Below are positions 53,343 to 62,450 of a DNA stretch of 64,000 bases, piece after piece. Each line of letters starts with the position of its first letter. Position 1 is the stretch's first letter. The stretch comes from CAYZTY01 sp964444665 (GTDB lineage: Bacteria > Planctomycetota > Phycisphaerae > Sedimentisphaerales > CAYZTY01): positions 62,001 through 126,000 of the forward strand of contig CAYUIE010000005.1 of the NCBI GenBank assembly GCA_964444665.1, in the 5' to 3' direction. Position numbers and translations under genes: made by a program. The notes below the pieces were generated by a model that was given only the letters and a program-made list of their open reading frames with translations, was not told the DNA's origin and did not search any database.

Positions 53343-55178
53343 ATGAAAAAACCAAAAGTGAAAATCACAGTGGCGGTTTTTTTATTATCTTTCTTTCTTG
53401 CTCAAGCGGCAAATGCAGCAGACCAACAACCGCAGCCGCGACCGGAAAGTATCAAAATCGATATCGTATCCATCTCTATACAACAGCAATATGAAGTTCT
53501 AAGACCCGGCCAAAGTTCCGCATTGGCAATTCGCTTCGTGCTTAAAGAAGACTGGCATTTCTATGCCTCGGCTAAAACCGCTCCCGGCCAAATGAACCTG
53601 AAAATCAGGACCGAAGCCGAGGGACTGAATTTTCAGGAGCCGATATTCCCTGCCGGCGAAGAGTATTACGATAAGGCAACGAAAAAGACTCTTGAAGTTT
53701 CCAGCGGCACTTTCACGGTCTATATGCCGTTTAAGGCCTCCGAGACCGACCGGAAAAAACTCCAGAGAGATATTGCGATTGATATCGAGGGGGCGGTCTG
53801 TTCCGATATAATGTGTCGGCTTGAAAATTTCAGCTTAGGAACCAAAGTCAAAATTGACCCTGCCGCCCCGATGAGCGAAGCACGTTTTGTCCTGCCGGCT
53901 CGTACAGAGCCTAAAAAAACAACAGCAGCCGAAGCCTCGTATTCTGCGCTAATTGCGCTGCCGCTGGCATTTGTAGCAGGCCTGTCGCTAAACATTATGC
54001 CTTGCGTTTGGCCAATCCTGCCAATCATAATTATGCGGCTCATTAGCCAATCGAAAGAAAGCAAAAAAAAAGCAATCGGGTTGGGCCTGTCGTTTTGCCT
54101 GGGGATTTTACTCTTTTTTGCGGCTCTGGCTGCGTTGAATATCATCCTGCGCCTGGGCTACGGAACGATATTTCAATGGGGCGACTATTTTCGCTACCCG
54201 GCTTTTATTGGCGGGATGGCGCTTTTGATGGTAGTTCTGGCATTATTTATGTTTGGAATGTTTACCGTAATTGTGCCCTCTTCTATATCGAGCAAATCCG
54301 GCTACGGCCAAGGCTATTTGGGAGCTACAGGCACCGGCTTTTTAGCGGCGATCCTAAGTACACCCTGCAGTTTTGCAATCCTCGCCGCCGCCTTCGCATG
54401 GGCCCAGGCCCAACCTCTGCTCTTGGCTACTGTTTCGATAATGGTTATTGGTCTCGGAATGGCCCTGCCATACGCAATCCTCACCTCAATGCCAGGCTTA
54501 TTAAAACGCCTACCCAAGCCGGGCAAATGGATGGAATTATTCAAACAAGCCGTAGGATTTATCCTCTTAGGTATCGCAGTATGGCTTATCACGGTGTTGC
54601 CCCAGGCACGAAGAGCCGACGTATTGTATTTTGCTTTAGTACTCAGCTTTTGCGTTTGGATGTGGAGCGGCTGGGTCAGTTACAACACAAAACTGTCTCG
54701 CAAACTGGTTATACGATTAATTGCAGTAGTACTGGTACTTTTGGCCGGGTTGATGTTTCTGGCTGGATCTGTTCCTTCTGCTGGGCCTATTCACTGGCAG
54801 CCGTACGATGCTGACTTGATAGAATCTGCTATAGCTGAGCAGCGTGCTGTTTTAATTAAGTTTACTGCTGATTGGTGCTTGAGTTGCAACGTAGTGGAAA
54901 AAACTGTTTATTCCCGGCAAGAGATTATTCGATTAATCAACCAAAAAAATGTCTTGGCGATTAAAGCCGACACCACAACGAAACAAATGCCTGCAACAGA
55001 GGCTTTGAAAAATATCTATAATGAGCCCGGCGTGCCGGTCAGTATATTGCTTTTATCCGACCAACGGGAACCTGCAAGGTGGCGTGGCAAGGCCTTTGCA
55101 GACGAATTGAAAGAGCTTCTTGAAACGCTGCCGTATATAGACACAGGCAGCAAGCTTGTGCCGCGGGTAGCAGACTGA
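53343..55178 (+). CDS. DsbD-like thiol:disulfide interchange protein
   Basis: A signal peptide (about residues 1-25) precedes an N-terminal DsbD/ScsB-type periplasmic domain (EDWHFYASAKTAPGQMNLKI, with CSDIMCRLENF carrying a Cys pair). Eight transmembrane helices follow with the redox Cys motifs LNIMPCVWPILPI and LSTPCSFAILAAA. The C-terminal thioredoxin-like domain has KFTADWCLSCNVVEKTVY. It moves reducing power from the cytoplasm to the periplasm. Spacing from ftsH is 132 bases with no strong terminator. A hairpin-like GGCAAA/TTTGCC occurs in that gap. Confidence 0.9.
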   Translation: MKKPKVKITVAVFLLSFFLAQAANAADQQPQPRPESIKIDIVSISIQQQYEVLRPGQSSALAIRFVLKEDWHFYASAKTAPGQMNLKIRTEAEGLNFQEPIFPAGEEYYDKATKKTLEVSSGTFTVYMPFKASETDRKKLQRDIAIDIEGAVCSDIMCRLENFSLGTKVKIDPAAPMSEARFVLPARTEPKKTTAAEASYSALIALPLAFVAGLSLNIMPCVWPILPIIIMRLISQSKESKKKAIGLGLSFCLGILLFFAALAALNIILRLGYGTIFQWGDYFRYPAFIGGMALLMVVLALFMFGMFTVIVPSSISSKSGYGQGYLGATGTGFLAAILSTPCSFAILAAAFAWAQAQPLLLATVSIMVIGLGMALPYAILTSMPGLLKRLPKPGKWMELFKQAVGFILLGIAVWLITVLPQARRADVLYFALVLSFCVWMWSGWVSYNTKLSRKLVIRLIAVVLVLLAGLMFLAGSVPSAGPIHWQPYDADLIESAIAEQRAVLIKFTADWCLSCNVVEKTVYSRQEIIRLINQKNVLAIKADTTTKQMPATEALKNIYNEPGVPVSILLLSDQREPARWRGKAFADELKELLETLPYIDTGSKLVPRVAD

Positions 55179-55184
55179 AAAGAA

Positions 55185-55859
55185 ATGGCTAAGAAAACAG
55201 CTATCAAAATCAATAAAGAAAAAGCGGCCCAGCGCGTAAAAAAAATCTGGCCGATACTTAACAAAACCTATCCCGAGGCGCGCATCGCGCTCAAGTTTAA
55301 TAATCCAACGGAGCTTTTAATAGCCACGATTCTCTCCGCCCAATGCACCGACACGCGCGTAAATATGGTCACGAAGGATGTATTCAGGAAGTATCGCGGT
55401 ACCCGCCAGTGGGCACAGGCAGATTTAAAACAAATCGAAGCAGACATAAGGTCCACAGGCTTTTACCACAATAAGGCGCTTAACATAAAGGCCGCCTGCA
55501 AAATGATAGTAGAAAAGTTCGACGGAAAAGTACCTGATACAATGGAAAAACTTTTAGTGCTGCCGGGAGTGGGCAGAAAAACGGCGAACGTAATTTTGGC
55601 AAACGCCTTCGGTGTGCCGGGCGTCGTTTGCGATACGCACGTCATTAGACTTTCCCGGCGGCTGCAGTTAAGCGGCAACAGTGAGCCAACTAAGCTGGAG
55701 TTCGACTTGATGGAAGTCATGCCGAAAAAAAACTGGCTGCTTTTCAGTGATTTGCTTATATGGCACGGCAGAAACATCTGCAAAGCCCGCCGGCCGCAAT
55801 GCGAAGCCTGTCCCATAGCCAAATACTGCCCGGCAGAGAACAAGCCTGATTTGTGGTAA
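55185..55859 (+). CDS. nth: Endonuclease III (DNA glycosylase/AP lyase)
   Basis: Endonuclease III removes oxidised pyrimidines and nicks abasic sites. The helix-hairpin-helix is LPGVGRKTANVILANAFG, the catalytic Asp lies in VCDTHVIRLSRRL, and the iron-sulfur Cys pattern is CKARRPQCEACPIAKYC. An N-terminal Lys-rich helix is slightly extended. It starts seven bases after the DsbD-like gene, so they are likely cotranscribed. Confidence 0.96.
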   Translation: MAKKTAIKINKEKAAQRVKKIWPILNKTYPEARIALKFNNPTELLIATILSAQCTDTRVNMVTKDVFRKYRGTRQWAQADLKQIEADIRSTGFYHNKALNIKAACKMIVEKFDGKVPDTMEKLLVLPGVGRKTANVILANAFGVPGVVCDTHVIRLSRRLQLSGNSEPTKLEFDLMEVMPKKNWLLFSDLLIWHGRNICKARRPQCEACPIAKYCPAENKPDLW

Positions 55860-55943
55860 CGTTCAAAATTGTGTAAAGGAAACAGCCGAATAATACGATT
55901 TATATAGTGTATTACACCGAACATTATTACAAGGAGTGTCTAA

Positions 55944-56630
55944 ATGAGTAATAATCGTATGCCGGCCGAAGAGCCCTGGCGCATATTCCGGATAATGGCG
56001 GAGTTTGTGGAGGGCTTCGAAGAGCTTGCCTCGATAGGTCCGGCAGTATCTATCTTCGGCTCGTCGAGAACAAAACCCGACCAGCCTTATTATAAGCTCG
56101 CGGAAATAACCGCCGCTGAAATCGTGAAAGCCAGCTTCGCAGTGATAACCGGCGGTGGTGGCGGAATTATGGAAGCGGCAAATAAAGGCGCCAAAGAAGC
56201 AGGAGGAACGAGTGTCGGCCTGAATATCGAGTTGCCCATAGAGCAGCCTCCCAACAAGTATCAAAATATCTCTCTGAATTTCCGCTATTTCTTCTGCCGC
56301 AAGGTTATGTTCTTAAAATACGCCCACGGCTTTATTGTTTTCCCCGGTGGCTTCGGCACACTGGATGAATTTGTCGAGTCTTTAATGCTCATCCAAACCC
56401 TAAAACAGGTTTATTTTCCCGTGATTTTAATGGGAAGTGAATACTGGAACGGCCTGATTAAATGGATGCGCCAGACGATGTTGGCTAAGCACGGGAATAT
56501 CTCGCCCGATGATATGAATATTTTCACACTCGTTGACGAGCCGGAACAGGCAGTGAAAATCTTAACGGATTTCCAGAAGGCCAAAGGCCGCGGCGGACTC
56601 GATTTGCCCTCGGAAATGAAAAAAACCTAA
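55944..56630 (+). CDS. LOG-family Rossmann protein (TIGR00730)
   Basis: The nucleotide-binding motif ITGGGGGIMEAANKGAKEA and the catalytic motif PGGFGTLDEFVE define the LOG/lysine-decarboxylase-like family, which hydrolyses nucleoside 5'-monophosphates such as cytokinin riboside phosphates. SIFGSSRTKPDQPYYKLAEI lies near the N-terminus. AAGGAG precedes the ATG. In non-plant-associated bacteria it is usually a purine or pyrimidine nucleotide hydrolase. It stands alone between nth and the STT3-like gene. Confidence 0.9.
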   Translation: MSNNRMPAEEPWRIFRIMAEFVEGFEELASIGPAVSIFGSSRTKPDQPYYKLAEITAAEIVKASFAVITGGGGGIMEAANKGAKEAGGTSVGLNIELPIEQPPNKYQNISLNFRYFFCRKVMFLKYAHGFIVFPGGFGTLDEFVESLMLIQTLKQVYFPVILMGSEYWNGLIKWMRQTMLAKHGNISPDDMNIFTLVDEPEQAVKILTDFQKAKGRGGLDLPSEMKKT

Positions 56631-56723
56631 ATCGCAGTTTGGTGTACCGTCACACTAATCCAAACTAAGCATACAACAATTGCCTGCCCGGCAAGATTTA
56701 TCTGCATATTTCACAGAATATCA

Positions 56724-56752
56724 TTTACAAAACTCCCTTTTAATAATAGATT
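56724..56752 (+). promoter_or_regulatory. Sigma70-like promoter, possibly giving a leaderless STT3-like mRNA
   Basis: TTTACA (56724-56729) and TAGATT (56747-56752) are separated by 17 bases. The ATG at 56760 begins seven bases after the -10 box and no Shine-Dalgarno sequence is visible, so transcription may start at or next to the ATG. Confidence 0.45.
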
Positions 56753-56759
56753 TTCTGCT

Positions 56760-59261
56760 ATGGAATCAGGAACACCCCCAACAAAGTCGGGCTCTGGCAG
56801 CGATAAGCCTCAAATGCCTGCTCCCCGAGAAACATCCTCAAAAGATTACCCCATCGGAATACTCGTATACCTGTTCCTTATCCTCCTTTGCACAGGTGTA
56901 AGTTTCTACAAAGTCAGGCTGCAAAAGAGGCTTCCCTTTTTTAATCCAAATGACGGCCTGGGTTTCTACTGGTCGGAAAGTGCATTCCATTTTCGCCACG
57001 CTCGGATGGTTGCCGAGGGTAAGGCCATACCCGAGATTGACGTAGATATACAATACCCCGAGGGATTAAACATCCGGCGGTATATAACGACCCTTCCGGA
57101 CCGGGTTTCCGGCAGTTTATATCGCCTCCTTTCACCTGCGATACCTTTGCATGTGTTTCTGATTTATTTTGTGTCCATATTTTCCACATTATCGGTAGTA
57201 GCCGTATTTCTTGCCGGCAGGCTGTTGTGGCGTTCTAACTGGGCGGGGTTCGTATCGGCTTTATTCTATTGTGTTACACCGGCAAGCTTAGCCCGGACAA
57301 CGATAGGCTCGCTATTGAGAGAAGACTTTGCTTTGCCGTTCATCTTCCTGAGCTTTGTCTGTTTTGTTTATACTCTGCGCGAAGACCGTCCCATTGTGGC
57401 CCTGTTAGGTTCTCTTCTCCTGGCAATCGCGCTCGCCTCCTGGCACCTGACACAGTTTTACCTGTTGATTTTCGTCGTTGGCTTTGTAATTTTATTCTTC
57501 CTGCAAAAAAAACACCTGTTCCCGCGTCTGGGCTTCACAATCTTTACTGCTGTAACTGCAGCCGGTGCATTGATGCTTCCGGTGCTTCGTGCCAAGTTGT
57601 TCGTCTTTTCTTTCCCGCTGATGTTAAGTTACGCAATGCTTATACCATTATGGTTGCCTGACAGGCTCACAACCAACGGATTCAAAAGACGCTTATGGGC
57701 GGCTTTGGCCATTATATTCTTCCTTGCAGCGGCCCTGATAGTTCAAAAGTATGCCGCAAGTCATTCGCACGTCTGGAGCCTTATTCTGGCCAAGCTTCGA
57801 TTCTTTACAAAGGTGCCTCAAGACCCAACGCTGCTCCCATTTGAGGCAAGGGTTTTTTGGGCCGCTGGTTTTGTCACATCAACGCCAAAGGATGTCCTTG
57901 TTCTGCTATCCAGCACCGGCCTGTTCGGGGTCATAGCGTTATTTCAATTGATTCTGCGAATTTTTCAGAATCGCAATCGCAGGGAGGAAATCATACTTGT
58001 CTACTTTGCACTTTCTTTTCTCCTTTTGTTCTTTATCATCTACAGGCTCCACGTTTTCGCGGTCTTTTTCCTCTCGCTTTCAGTCGGCTACTTCGTAACG
58101 CTAAAAGCCGGGAAGACTAAAATCTACGCTTACTTTATTATGGTTGCCTGTATTGCATTAACTGTTTATTCCCTGCGTTTTGTTTCTGATGGTGCTTCTC
58201 GGCCCCTTCAGCAATCTAAAAACCACTTGATTAGGTACATAAAGGCCAACAGCGCTCAAAACGAGGCGGTGCTCAGCTCTATTCAGTTTGGCCCAGACAT
58301 TGCCGCTTACGCTCAGCATCCTGTTATTCTGCATTCTTCTTTCGAGTCAAAACAAATCAGGGACAAGGTCAAGCAGGTTTACACGTCGCTTTATGGCAGC
58401 GAACGGGATTTTTACGAGGTATGCAAACAATATAACGCCAGTCTGTTCGTATATGAAGCCGGCATGGCGATTAAAAGCATACCGGGTACCGTACGCTATT
58501 TTGCCGCAAATACTTCTCTCGCAAAAAACTCCGCCGCGGCACTGTTCCAATTCGCGCCGGAAAAACTAAAATACTTCGGCCTCGTTTATCAAAATGGCTA
58601 TTACCGCATCTTCCGCGTGGGAGAAAAAACCTCAACTCAGAAAGTCCAAGGCCTGCCGTATTCACCTCTAAATGACCTTAGCATCTTTTGCGACCCCCAC
58701 CAGCTCGGCGAAAATATCGACGAGAGCATAATCGCTGAAGGTCTTGAGAAGCTGAGAAGACCGGAAACCTTCAAAATGCTGGCCAAAAGGTTCCGTTCCC
58801 AGGGTTATCTCAACTTAGCCATACTGCAATACCAGCGGGCACTTTCCTTGGATCCAAAGGATACAAATACTGTCCTGGACCTCGGCGAAGTATTGTATCA
58901 ATCCGGCGAAAAGGAGAAAGGATTGCATGCAATAAGTTTGGCTTTGGCAAACGACCCTACCTTGGACCTCGACTCAATTAAAATACAGGACTCTGTATTC
59001 TGGTTGGCGCTCGGACGTAACGAGCTGGTTGCGGAAAGATTTCCACGGGCAAAAAGTTTCCTCCGCAGGGCCGTCGAGCTGGCCCCGGAATCTGACGAGG
59101 CATATAATCTCCTTGGCCGGGTACTCGCCGTCTCCGGTGAACGCGATAAGGCAATAAAAGCGATAGAAAAATCACTCTCGCTTAATCCCGACCAGCCGGA
59201 CCTAACGACAATCTTAAATCACCTCAAAGCACAGACCTCCTCGAACCAAACTCCGCAGTAA
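56760..59261 (+). CDS. STT3-like membrane glycosyltransferase with C-terminal TPRs
   Basis: The N-terminal two thirds contain 11-13 transmembrane helices and the STT3/AglB-like first loop (FYWSESAFHFRHARMVAEGK, then VDIQYPEGLNIRR). The usual metal-binding acidic residue may be Glu in SESAFHF. The C-terminal third has TPR motifs (YLNLAILQYQRALSLDPKD, KSFLRRAVELAPESDEAYNL). There is no clear WWDYG motif in the visible soluble part, so oligosaccharyltransferase activity is uncertain. It could transfer a lipid-linked glycan to protein or lipid. No ribosome-binding site is visible. Confidence 0.7.
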   Translation: MESGTPPTKSGSGSDKPQMPAPRETSSKDYPIGILVYLFLILLCTGVSFYKVRLQKRLPFFNPNDGLGFYWSESAFHFRHARMVAEGKAIPEIDVDIQYPEGLNIRRYITTLPDRVSGSLYRLLSPAIPLHVFLIYFVSIFSTLSVVAVFLAGRLLWRSNWAGFVSALFYCVTPASLARTTIGSLLREDFALPFIFLSFVCFVYTLREDRPIVALLGSLLLAIALASWHLTQFYLLIFVVGFVILFFLQKKHLFPRLGFTIFTAVTAAGALMLPVLRAKLFVFSFPLMLSYAMLIPLWLPDRLTTNGFKRRLWAALAIIFFLAAALIVQKYAASHSHVWSLILAKLRFFTKVPQDPTLLPFEARVFWAAGFVTSTPKDVLVLLSSTGLFGVIALFQLILRIFQNRNRREEIILVYFALSFLLLFFIIYRLHVFAVFFLSLSVGYFVTLKAGKTKIYAYFIMVACIALTVYSLRFVSDGASRPLQQSKNHLIRYIKANSAQNEAVLSSIQFGPDIAAYAQHPVILHSSFESKQIRDKVKQVYTSLYGSERDFYEVCKQYNASLFVYEAGMAIKSIPGTVRYFAANTSLAKNSAAALFQFAPEKLKYFGLVYQNGYYRIFRVGEKTSTQKVQGLPYSPLNDLSIFCDPHQLGENIDESIIAEGLEKLRRPETFKMLAKRFRSQGYLNLAILQYQRALSLDPKDTNTVLDLGEVLYQSGEKEKGLHAISLALANDPTLDLDSIKIQDSVFWLALGRNELVAERFPRAKSFLRRAVELAPESDEAYNLLGRVLAVSGERDKAIKAIEKSLSLNPDQPDLTTILNHLKAQTSSNQTPQ

Positions 59262-59286
59262 AGCTGTTAGTTACCCACCGGCACCT

Positions 59287-59318
59287 GTCCTGAGTCCCGG
59301 CACGCCGGGATCGAAGGA
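59287..59318. repeat. Palindrome nested in a TCCTGAG ... TCGAAGGA repeat
   Basis: TCCTGAG and TCGAAGGA, the halves of the dispersed repeat, are separated by a perfect inverted repeat TCCCGGCACGCCGGGA. It appears that one palindrome sits inside another. No gene is affected. Confidence 0.6.
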
Positions 59319-59344
59319 TTGCCGTGGTTTTCTTTTTTATTGTA

Positions 59345-59388
59345 GGGTGGGGCTCATCCTGAGCTTGTCGAAGGGCTTGCCCCACCAT
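59345..59388. repeat. Dispersed palindrome split by a PERSRR-type repeat
   Basis: GGTGGGGC on the left and GCCCCACC on the right are the arms of the element seen intact at 6237. They are separated here by TCATCCTGAGCTTGTCGAAG and a few bases, a member of the CCTGAG...TCGAAGG family. The arrangement suggests insertion of one repeat into another. Confidence 0.65.
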
Positions 59389-59420
59389 TTTCTTATCTTG
59401 TCATTCCTGCGATTGGGTGG

Positions 59421-59447
59421 CATCCTCATCCCTTAGGGATGGGGATG
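59421..59447. repeat. 12-bp hairpin with a three-base loop
   Basis: CATCCTCATCCC pairs with GGGATGGGGATG around TTA. No T-run follows. It lies just upstream of the terminator in the 59262-59870 gap, which has no gene. Confidence 0.55.
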
Positions 59448-59472
59448 GTAATGAGGAATCCAAATCCTTAAG

Positions 59473-59502
59473 CCCGCCGATTTACCTCGGCGGGTTTTCT
59501 TC
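59473..59502 (+). terminator. Intrinsic terminator after the STT3-like gene
   Basis: CCCGCCGA (59473-59480) pairs with TCGGCGGG (59487-59494) around a six-base loop and is followed by TTTTCTTC. It lies 212 bases after the STT3-like stop and is oriented for the plus strand. Confidence 0.8.
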
Positions 59503-59629
59503 TTTCTTCTCCCCGATTTATCACGTGGTTTTTTTCCTTAAATCTTCAAATCTTAAATATGAAATCATCCATCAACACCACGACAGGATTTGTTTTATAT
59601 TTCGGAGCCCCAAGCGTGAGCGCGGGGTC

Positions 59630-59700
59630 ATTGCGAGGAGGCCCAAATTGTCGGGAGACGCGGCAATCTCGTCTTGTCATTCTGAGTGGAACGAAGAATC
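59630..59700. repeat. TTGCGAGG-type and GTCATTCTGAG-type dispersed repeats
   Basis: ATTGCGAGG and GGCAATCTCG are the ends of an imperfect inverted repeat. It is followed by GTCATTCTGAGTGGAACGA, another common intergenic motif. Both belong to widespread palindromic repeat families and contain no gene. Confidence 0.5.
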
Positions 59701-59870
59701 TCTCTCTCCTTCAATTGTAAATAGAAAATAATAAATCGTAAATTCGTATCCGCCTCTTTTCCGTCGGGCGCAGAAAACGCCCGCCTTGCGATAATCTTCG
59801 CGTACTGATAGAAAATCAAATCCCGAACTGTCCTTACATCCCTATCCGGCATCGCCGCCATTCTTCCTTA

Positions 59871-61844
59871 TCATTTCCCTTTTATCCTTTCTATCCACCC
59901 CTCCACCATCTTCAGCTCATTCGGCATTCCCATCTTCTTAAATAAATCCCGCGCCTTCTCCCAATACTCTCTCGCACTTTTATAATCTCTTCGCTGCTCA
60001 TAAACCAATCCCAGGTTGCCGTAATCATTTGCCATTCCTTCAAGCCGGCCTATTCTTTCATTCAACTCAAACGCTCTTTTATGCATCTGTTCTGCCTTGT
60101 CCAAATCCCCCCTTTTTCTATAAATCAATCCCAGGCTGCCGTAATCGCTTGCCATTCCTTCAAGCCGGCCTATTCTTTCATCTATCTCAAACGCTCTTTT
60201 ATGCATCTCTTCTGCTTTGTTCAAATCTCCCCTTATTTGATAAATCAACCCCAGGTTACCGTACTGGCGTGCCATTCCTTCAAGCCGGCCAAGTTTCTCC
60301 TCTATCTCAAGCGATTTTTTATGCATCTCTTCTGCCTTGTCCAAATCCCCCCTTGTTTGATAAATCAATCCCAGGTTGCCGTATTGGCGTGCCATTCCCT
60401 CAAGCCGCCCAAGTTTCTTCTCAATCTCTAGTGACTTCTTGTGCATTTTTTCTGCATCATCTAAATCACCCCTACTCTTAAATGCCAATCCTATTGTGCA
60501 TAGTATCGCCGCTTCTTCCGTTGAACCTTCCCTGGCTATATCCAGCGCGCGTTTTGCCAGTTCAATTGCATTATCCAATAGACCAAGTATACTTAACGGA
60601 GTCCAGGTTTCATATGCACACGTCTTAACAAATGCCTCTTCCCCTTCCGCTACCAAAACGTGCTCAGGCAATCTCACTGCTGCCTGTTCATCCGGCTTCG
60701 TATGCTCTTCTTTAGCCTTTTTTAATTTGTCCCTGTAAACCTCCACCGCCCTTTTATGATATTCCGTATTTTCATCCTTGCTCATTTGTTCAAGTATGTA
60801 ATCAGCCAGTATCGAATGATAGATCCTTCTGCCGCCCGCTTCCTCTCTCAAAAGTCCCCGCAGATATTTATCGTTTTGCAGTCGTTTTCTCGTTGTGATA
60901 TTTAACTTACTCACACACTCCACAACATCATCCGGCACCGCCGTCTCCAAAACCGCGTATGCCTCAAACAATTTTATAGCATCTTCACTGATTTCATTTA
61001 CCTGTTCCCACTGTCCCTCTGCAACTCCTTCTTCTGTCGGGTCTTGTGGCAGTTCTTCTATTTTCTTCGTCTTCTCGATAATACCTAACGCCGCCTGTAT
61101 CGCATAAGGATGTCCCTTATAACGTTCTACTGCTCCCCGTAATGCCATTTCTTCTTGACCGATTTCCTTAGCACCAATTCGCACCAACTCGTCCACTTCC
61201 TCTGTTGCAAGAACATCTAATTCTGCCCTCGGTATCCACACAACATTCTTTAATCCTTTGAATGCTCTCCCCTTCAAAATTTCATCTTCTGTCCTCTGTG
61301 CAAAGATAAACTTTATTTTCTCCGGCAAATTCTTAACTACAATTGCCCAATCCTGGTCACTTTCCTTTGCCATATACTTCTCAGGGTCAACAATAAATAT
61401 CGCCCGACCGTTCTCTGGCATCCGCTCCGAAATAAGTCCCAGCCGTTCCAAAAATTGCTGCCGCGTATCTTTCGCCGGATCCCTCCGCAAGCTTAATACT
61501 AAATCCCCGAGATTGAATACGTTGAAAAAGCCCCTCCATTGCTCTAATCCTCTTCTTGTTCCGTCAAACGAACCTTCTGTAACCTGCCCCGCATCGAATG
61601 CATTATCCATCATAATTGCCATCGTTGAATCCGGGCTGTTATTCGGTGTCACCTCATACCGAACCCACCCGCATTTTAATGCGGGATGTTCACTTGCCAA
61701 TTTTGCCATACGATTGACAAGCCATGTCTTACCCATTCCCCTGTTACCCGTGACGATAATCGCCTGTCCCCTCTGGTCCTCAAGAACTTTCACGAAACCC
61801 TTGAGTTCCTTTTTTCTTCCAACGAATATCTCACTTTTTGCCAT
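59871..61844 (-). CDS. STAND-like NTPase with C-terminal TPR sensor array
   Basis: The N-terminus begins with a typical STAND/AAA start (IFVGRKKELKGFVKVLEDQR), then Walker A GNRGMGKT (residues 33-40) and a Walker B-like AIFIVD near residue 150. A winged-helix-like middle contains AVERYKGHPYAIQAALGIIE. From about residue 460 there are five TPR-like units of 40 residues (AEEMHKKSLEIEEKLGRLEG repeating). In DNA the units have a 120-base period and are nearly identical. STAND proteins with TPRs act as signal or defence switches; no effector domain is visible. The gene is isolated between a terminator and a repeat-rich gap. Confidence 0.82.
   Translation of the reverse strand: MAKSEIFVGRKKELKGFVKVLEDQRGQAIIVTGNRGMGKTWLVNRMAKLASEHPALKCGWVRYEVTPNNSPDSTMAIMMDNAFDAGQVTEGSFDGTRRGLEQWRGFFNVFNLGDLVLSLRRDPAKDTRQQFLERLGLISERMPENGRAIFIVDPEKYMAKESDQDWAIVVKNLPEKIKFIFAQRTEDEILKGRAFKGLKNVVWIPRAELDVLATEEVDELVRIGAKEIGQEEMALRGAVERYKGHPYAIQAALGIIEKTKKIEELPQDPTEEGVAEGQWEQVNEISEDAIKLFEAYAVLETAVPDDVVECVSKLNITTRKRLQNDKYLRGLLREEAGGRRIYHSILADYILEQMSKDENTEYHKRAVEVYRDKLKKAKEEHTKPDEQAAVRLPEHVLVAEGEEAFVKTCAYETWTPLSILGLLDNAIELAKRALDIAREGSTEEAAILCTIGLAFKSRGDLDDAEKMHKKSLEIEKKLGRLEGMARQYGNLGLIYQTRGDLDKAEEMHKKSLEIEEKLGRLEGMARQYGNLGLIYQIRGDLNKAEEMHKRAFEIDERIGRLEGMASDYGSLGLIYRKRGDLDKAEQMHKRAFELNERIGRLEGMANDYGNLGLVYEQRRDYKSAREYWEKARDLFKKMGMPNELKMVEGWIERIKGK
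59990..60480 (-). repeat. Near-identical 120-bp tandem repeats encoding TPR units
   Basis: The core GCCATTCCTTCAAGCCGGCC occurs at 60031, 60151 and 60271, with a one-base variant at 60391, exactly 120 bases apart. They encode the TPR units of the STAND-like protein. The low divergence suggests recent duplication or gene conversion. Confidence 0.85.
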
Positions 61845-61952
61845 TTATCTTGTTCTCGAATCATTCTTTGGGTGCTGAGTATGTTTTTCCTTCTTATTTT
61901 TGGATTATACCTAATTTTATCACCAAATCCGATATTGAAAAGCAAAAATTGT

Positions 61953-61996
61953 ACTCGTATATCGTATGTCGTATCGCGTATTTCGTATCGAGTATC
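61953..61996. repeat. CGTAT-type short repeat array
   Basis: CGTAT recurs about six times in 44 bases (for example CGTATATCGTATGTCGTATC). It is similar in style to the ACGT array at 31351. It lies just upstream of the STAND gene start on the other side and in the gene-free tract. Confidence 0.6.
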
Positions 61997-62271
61997 TATT
62001 TAACAAATAACCAGTTATCAGTCTTCTCATCTTCGATTTACTCGACATATAAAGGGAAGCCCGATTTTTTCGGGATTCGCCGAACGAAGCAAAAGAGCGT
62101 CGCAGAGAGTTATATCGAGAACGCCATTGGCTAAATTCGGCAAGTTGAGTAAATCCCTCTGTGGTCTCTGTCCCCTCTGTGGCTAAACAGTGTTAATCTG
62201 CGTTAATCCGTGTCTAATTATAAATAGTGTATATTCGTGTGTATTCGTGGTGAATTAATACTTTGGCGTAT

Positions 62272-62450
62272 GTCCCGATGCATCGGGACGGTGGTCGAGC
62301 CGTGAAGATAGAGCAAATGATATTTGTGGAATTCTTCAAGGCGCAGAACGCAAAAGGCCCTTTTGGGCCTTAGCCAAAACGCTCTTGTCTGCATCCCGAT
62401 ACATCGGGGCTGTGCCCTCTGTGCTCTTGTCTTCATCCCGATTTATCGGG
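62272..62450. repeat. Three CCCGAT-NN-ATCGGG palindromes and a nearby hairpin
   Basis: GTCCCGATGCATCGGGAC (62272), CCCGATACATCGGG (62395) and CCCGATTTATCGGG (62437) share one palindrome. AAGGCCC-TTTT-GGGCCTT lies at 62354. The surrounding sequence is composed of short repeated phrases such as CTCTGTGG and ATCCGTGT and appears non-coding. Confidence 0.7.

Noticed and set aside
59990..60480. Regular 120-base tandem repeats that could suggest a CRISPR-like or satellite array
   Set aside because: They are in frame and encode TPR units; the period is a multiple of three and there are no unique spacers.
62218..62436. Minus-strand frame in the gene-free tract
   Set aside because: It is built from CCCGAT palindromes and repeated phrases, with no protein-like composition.
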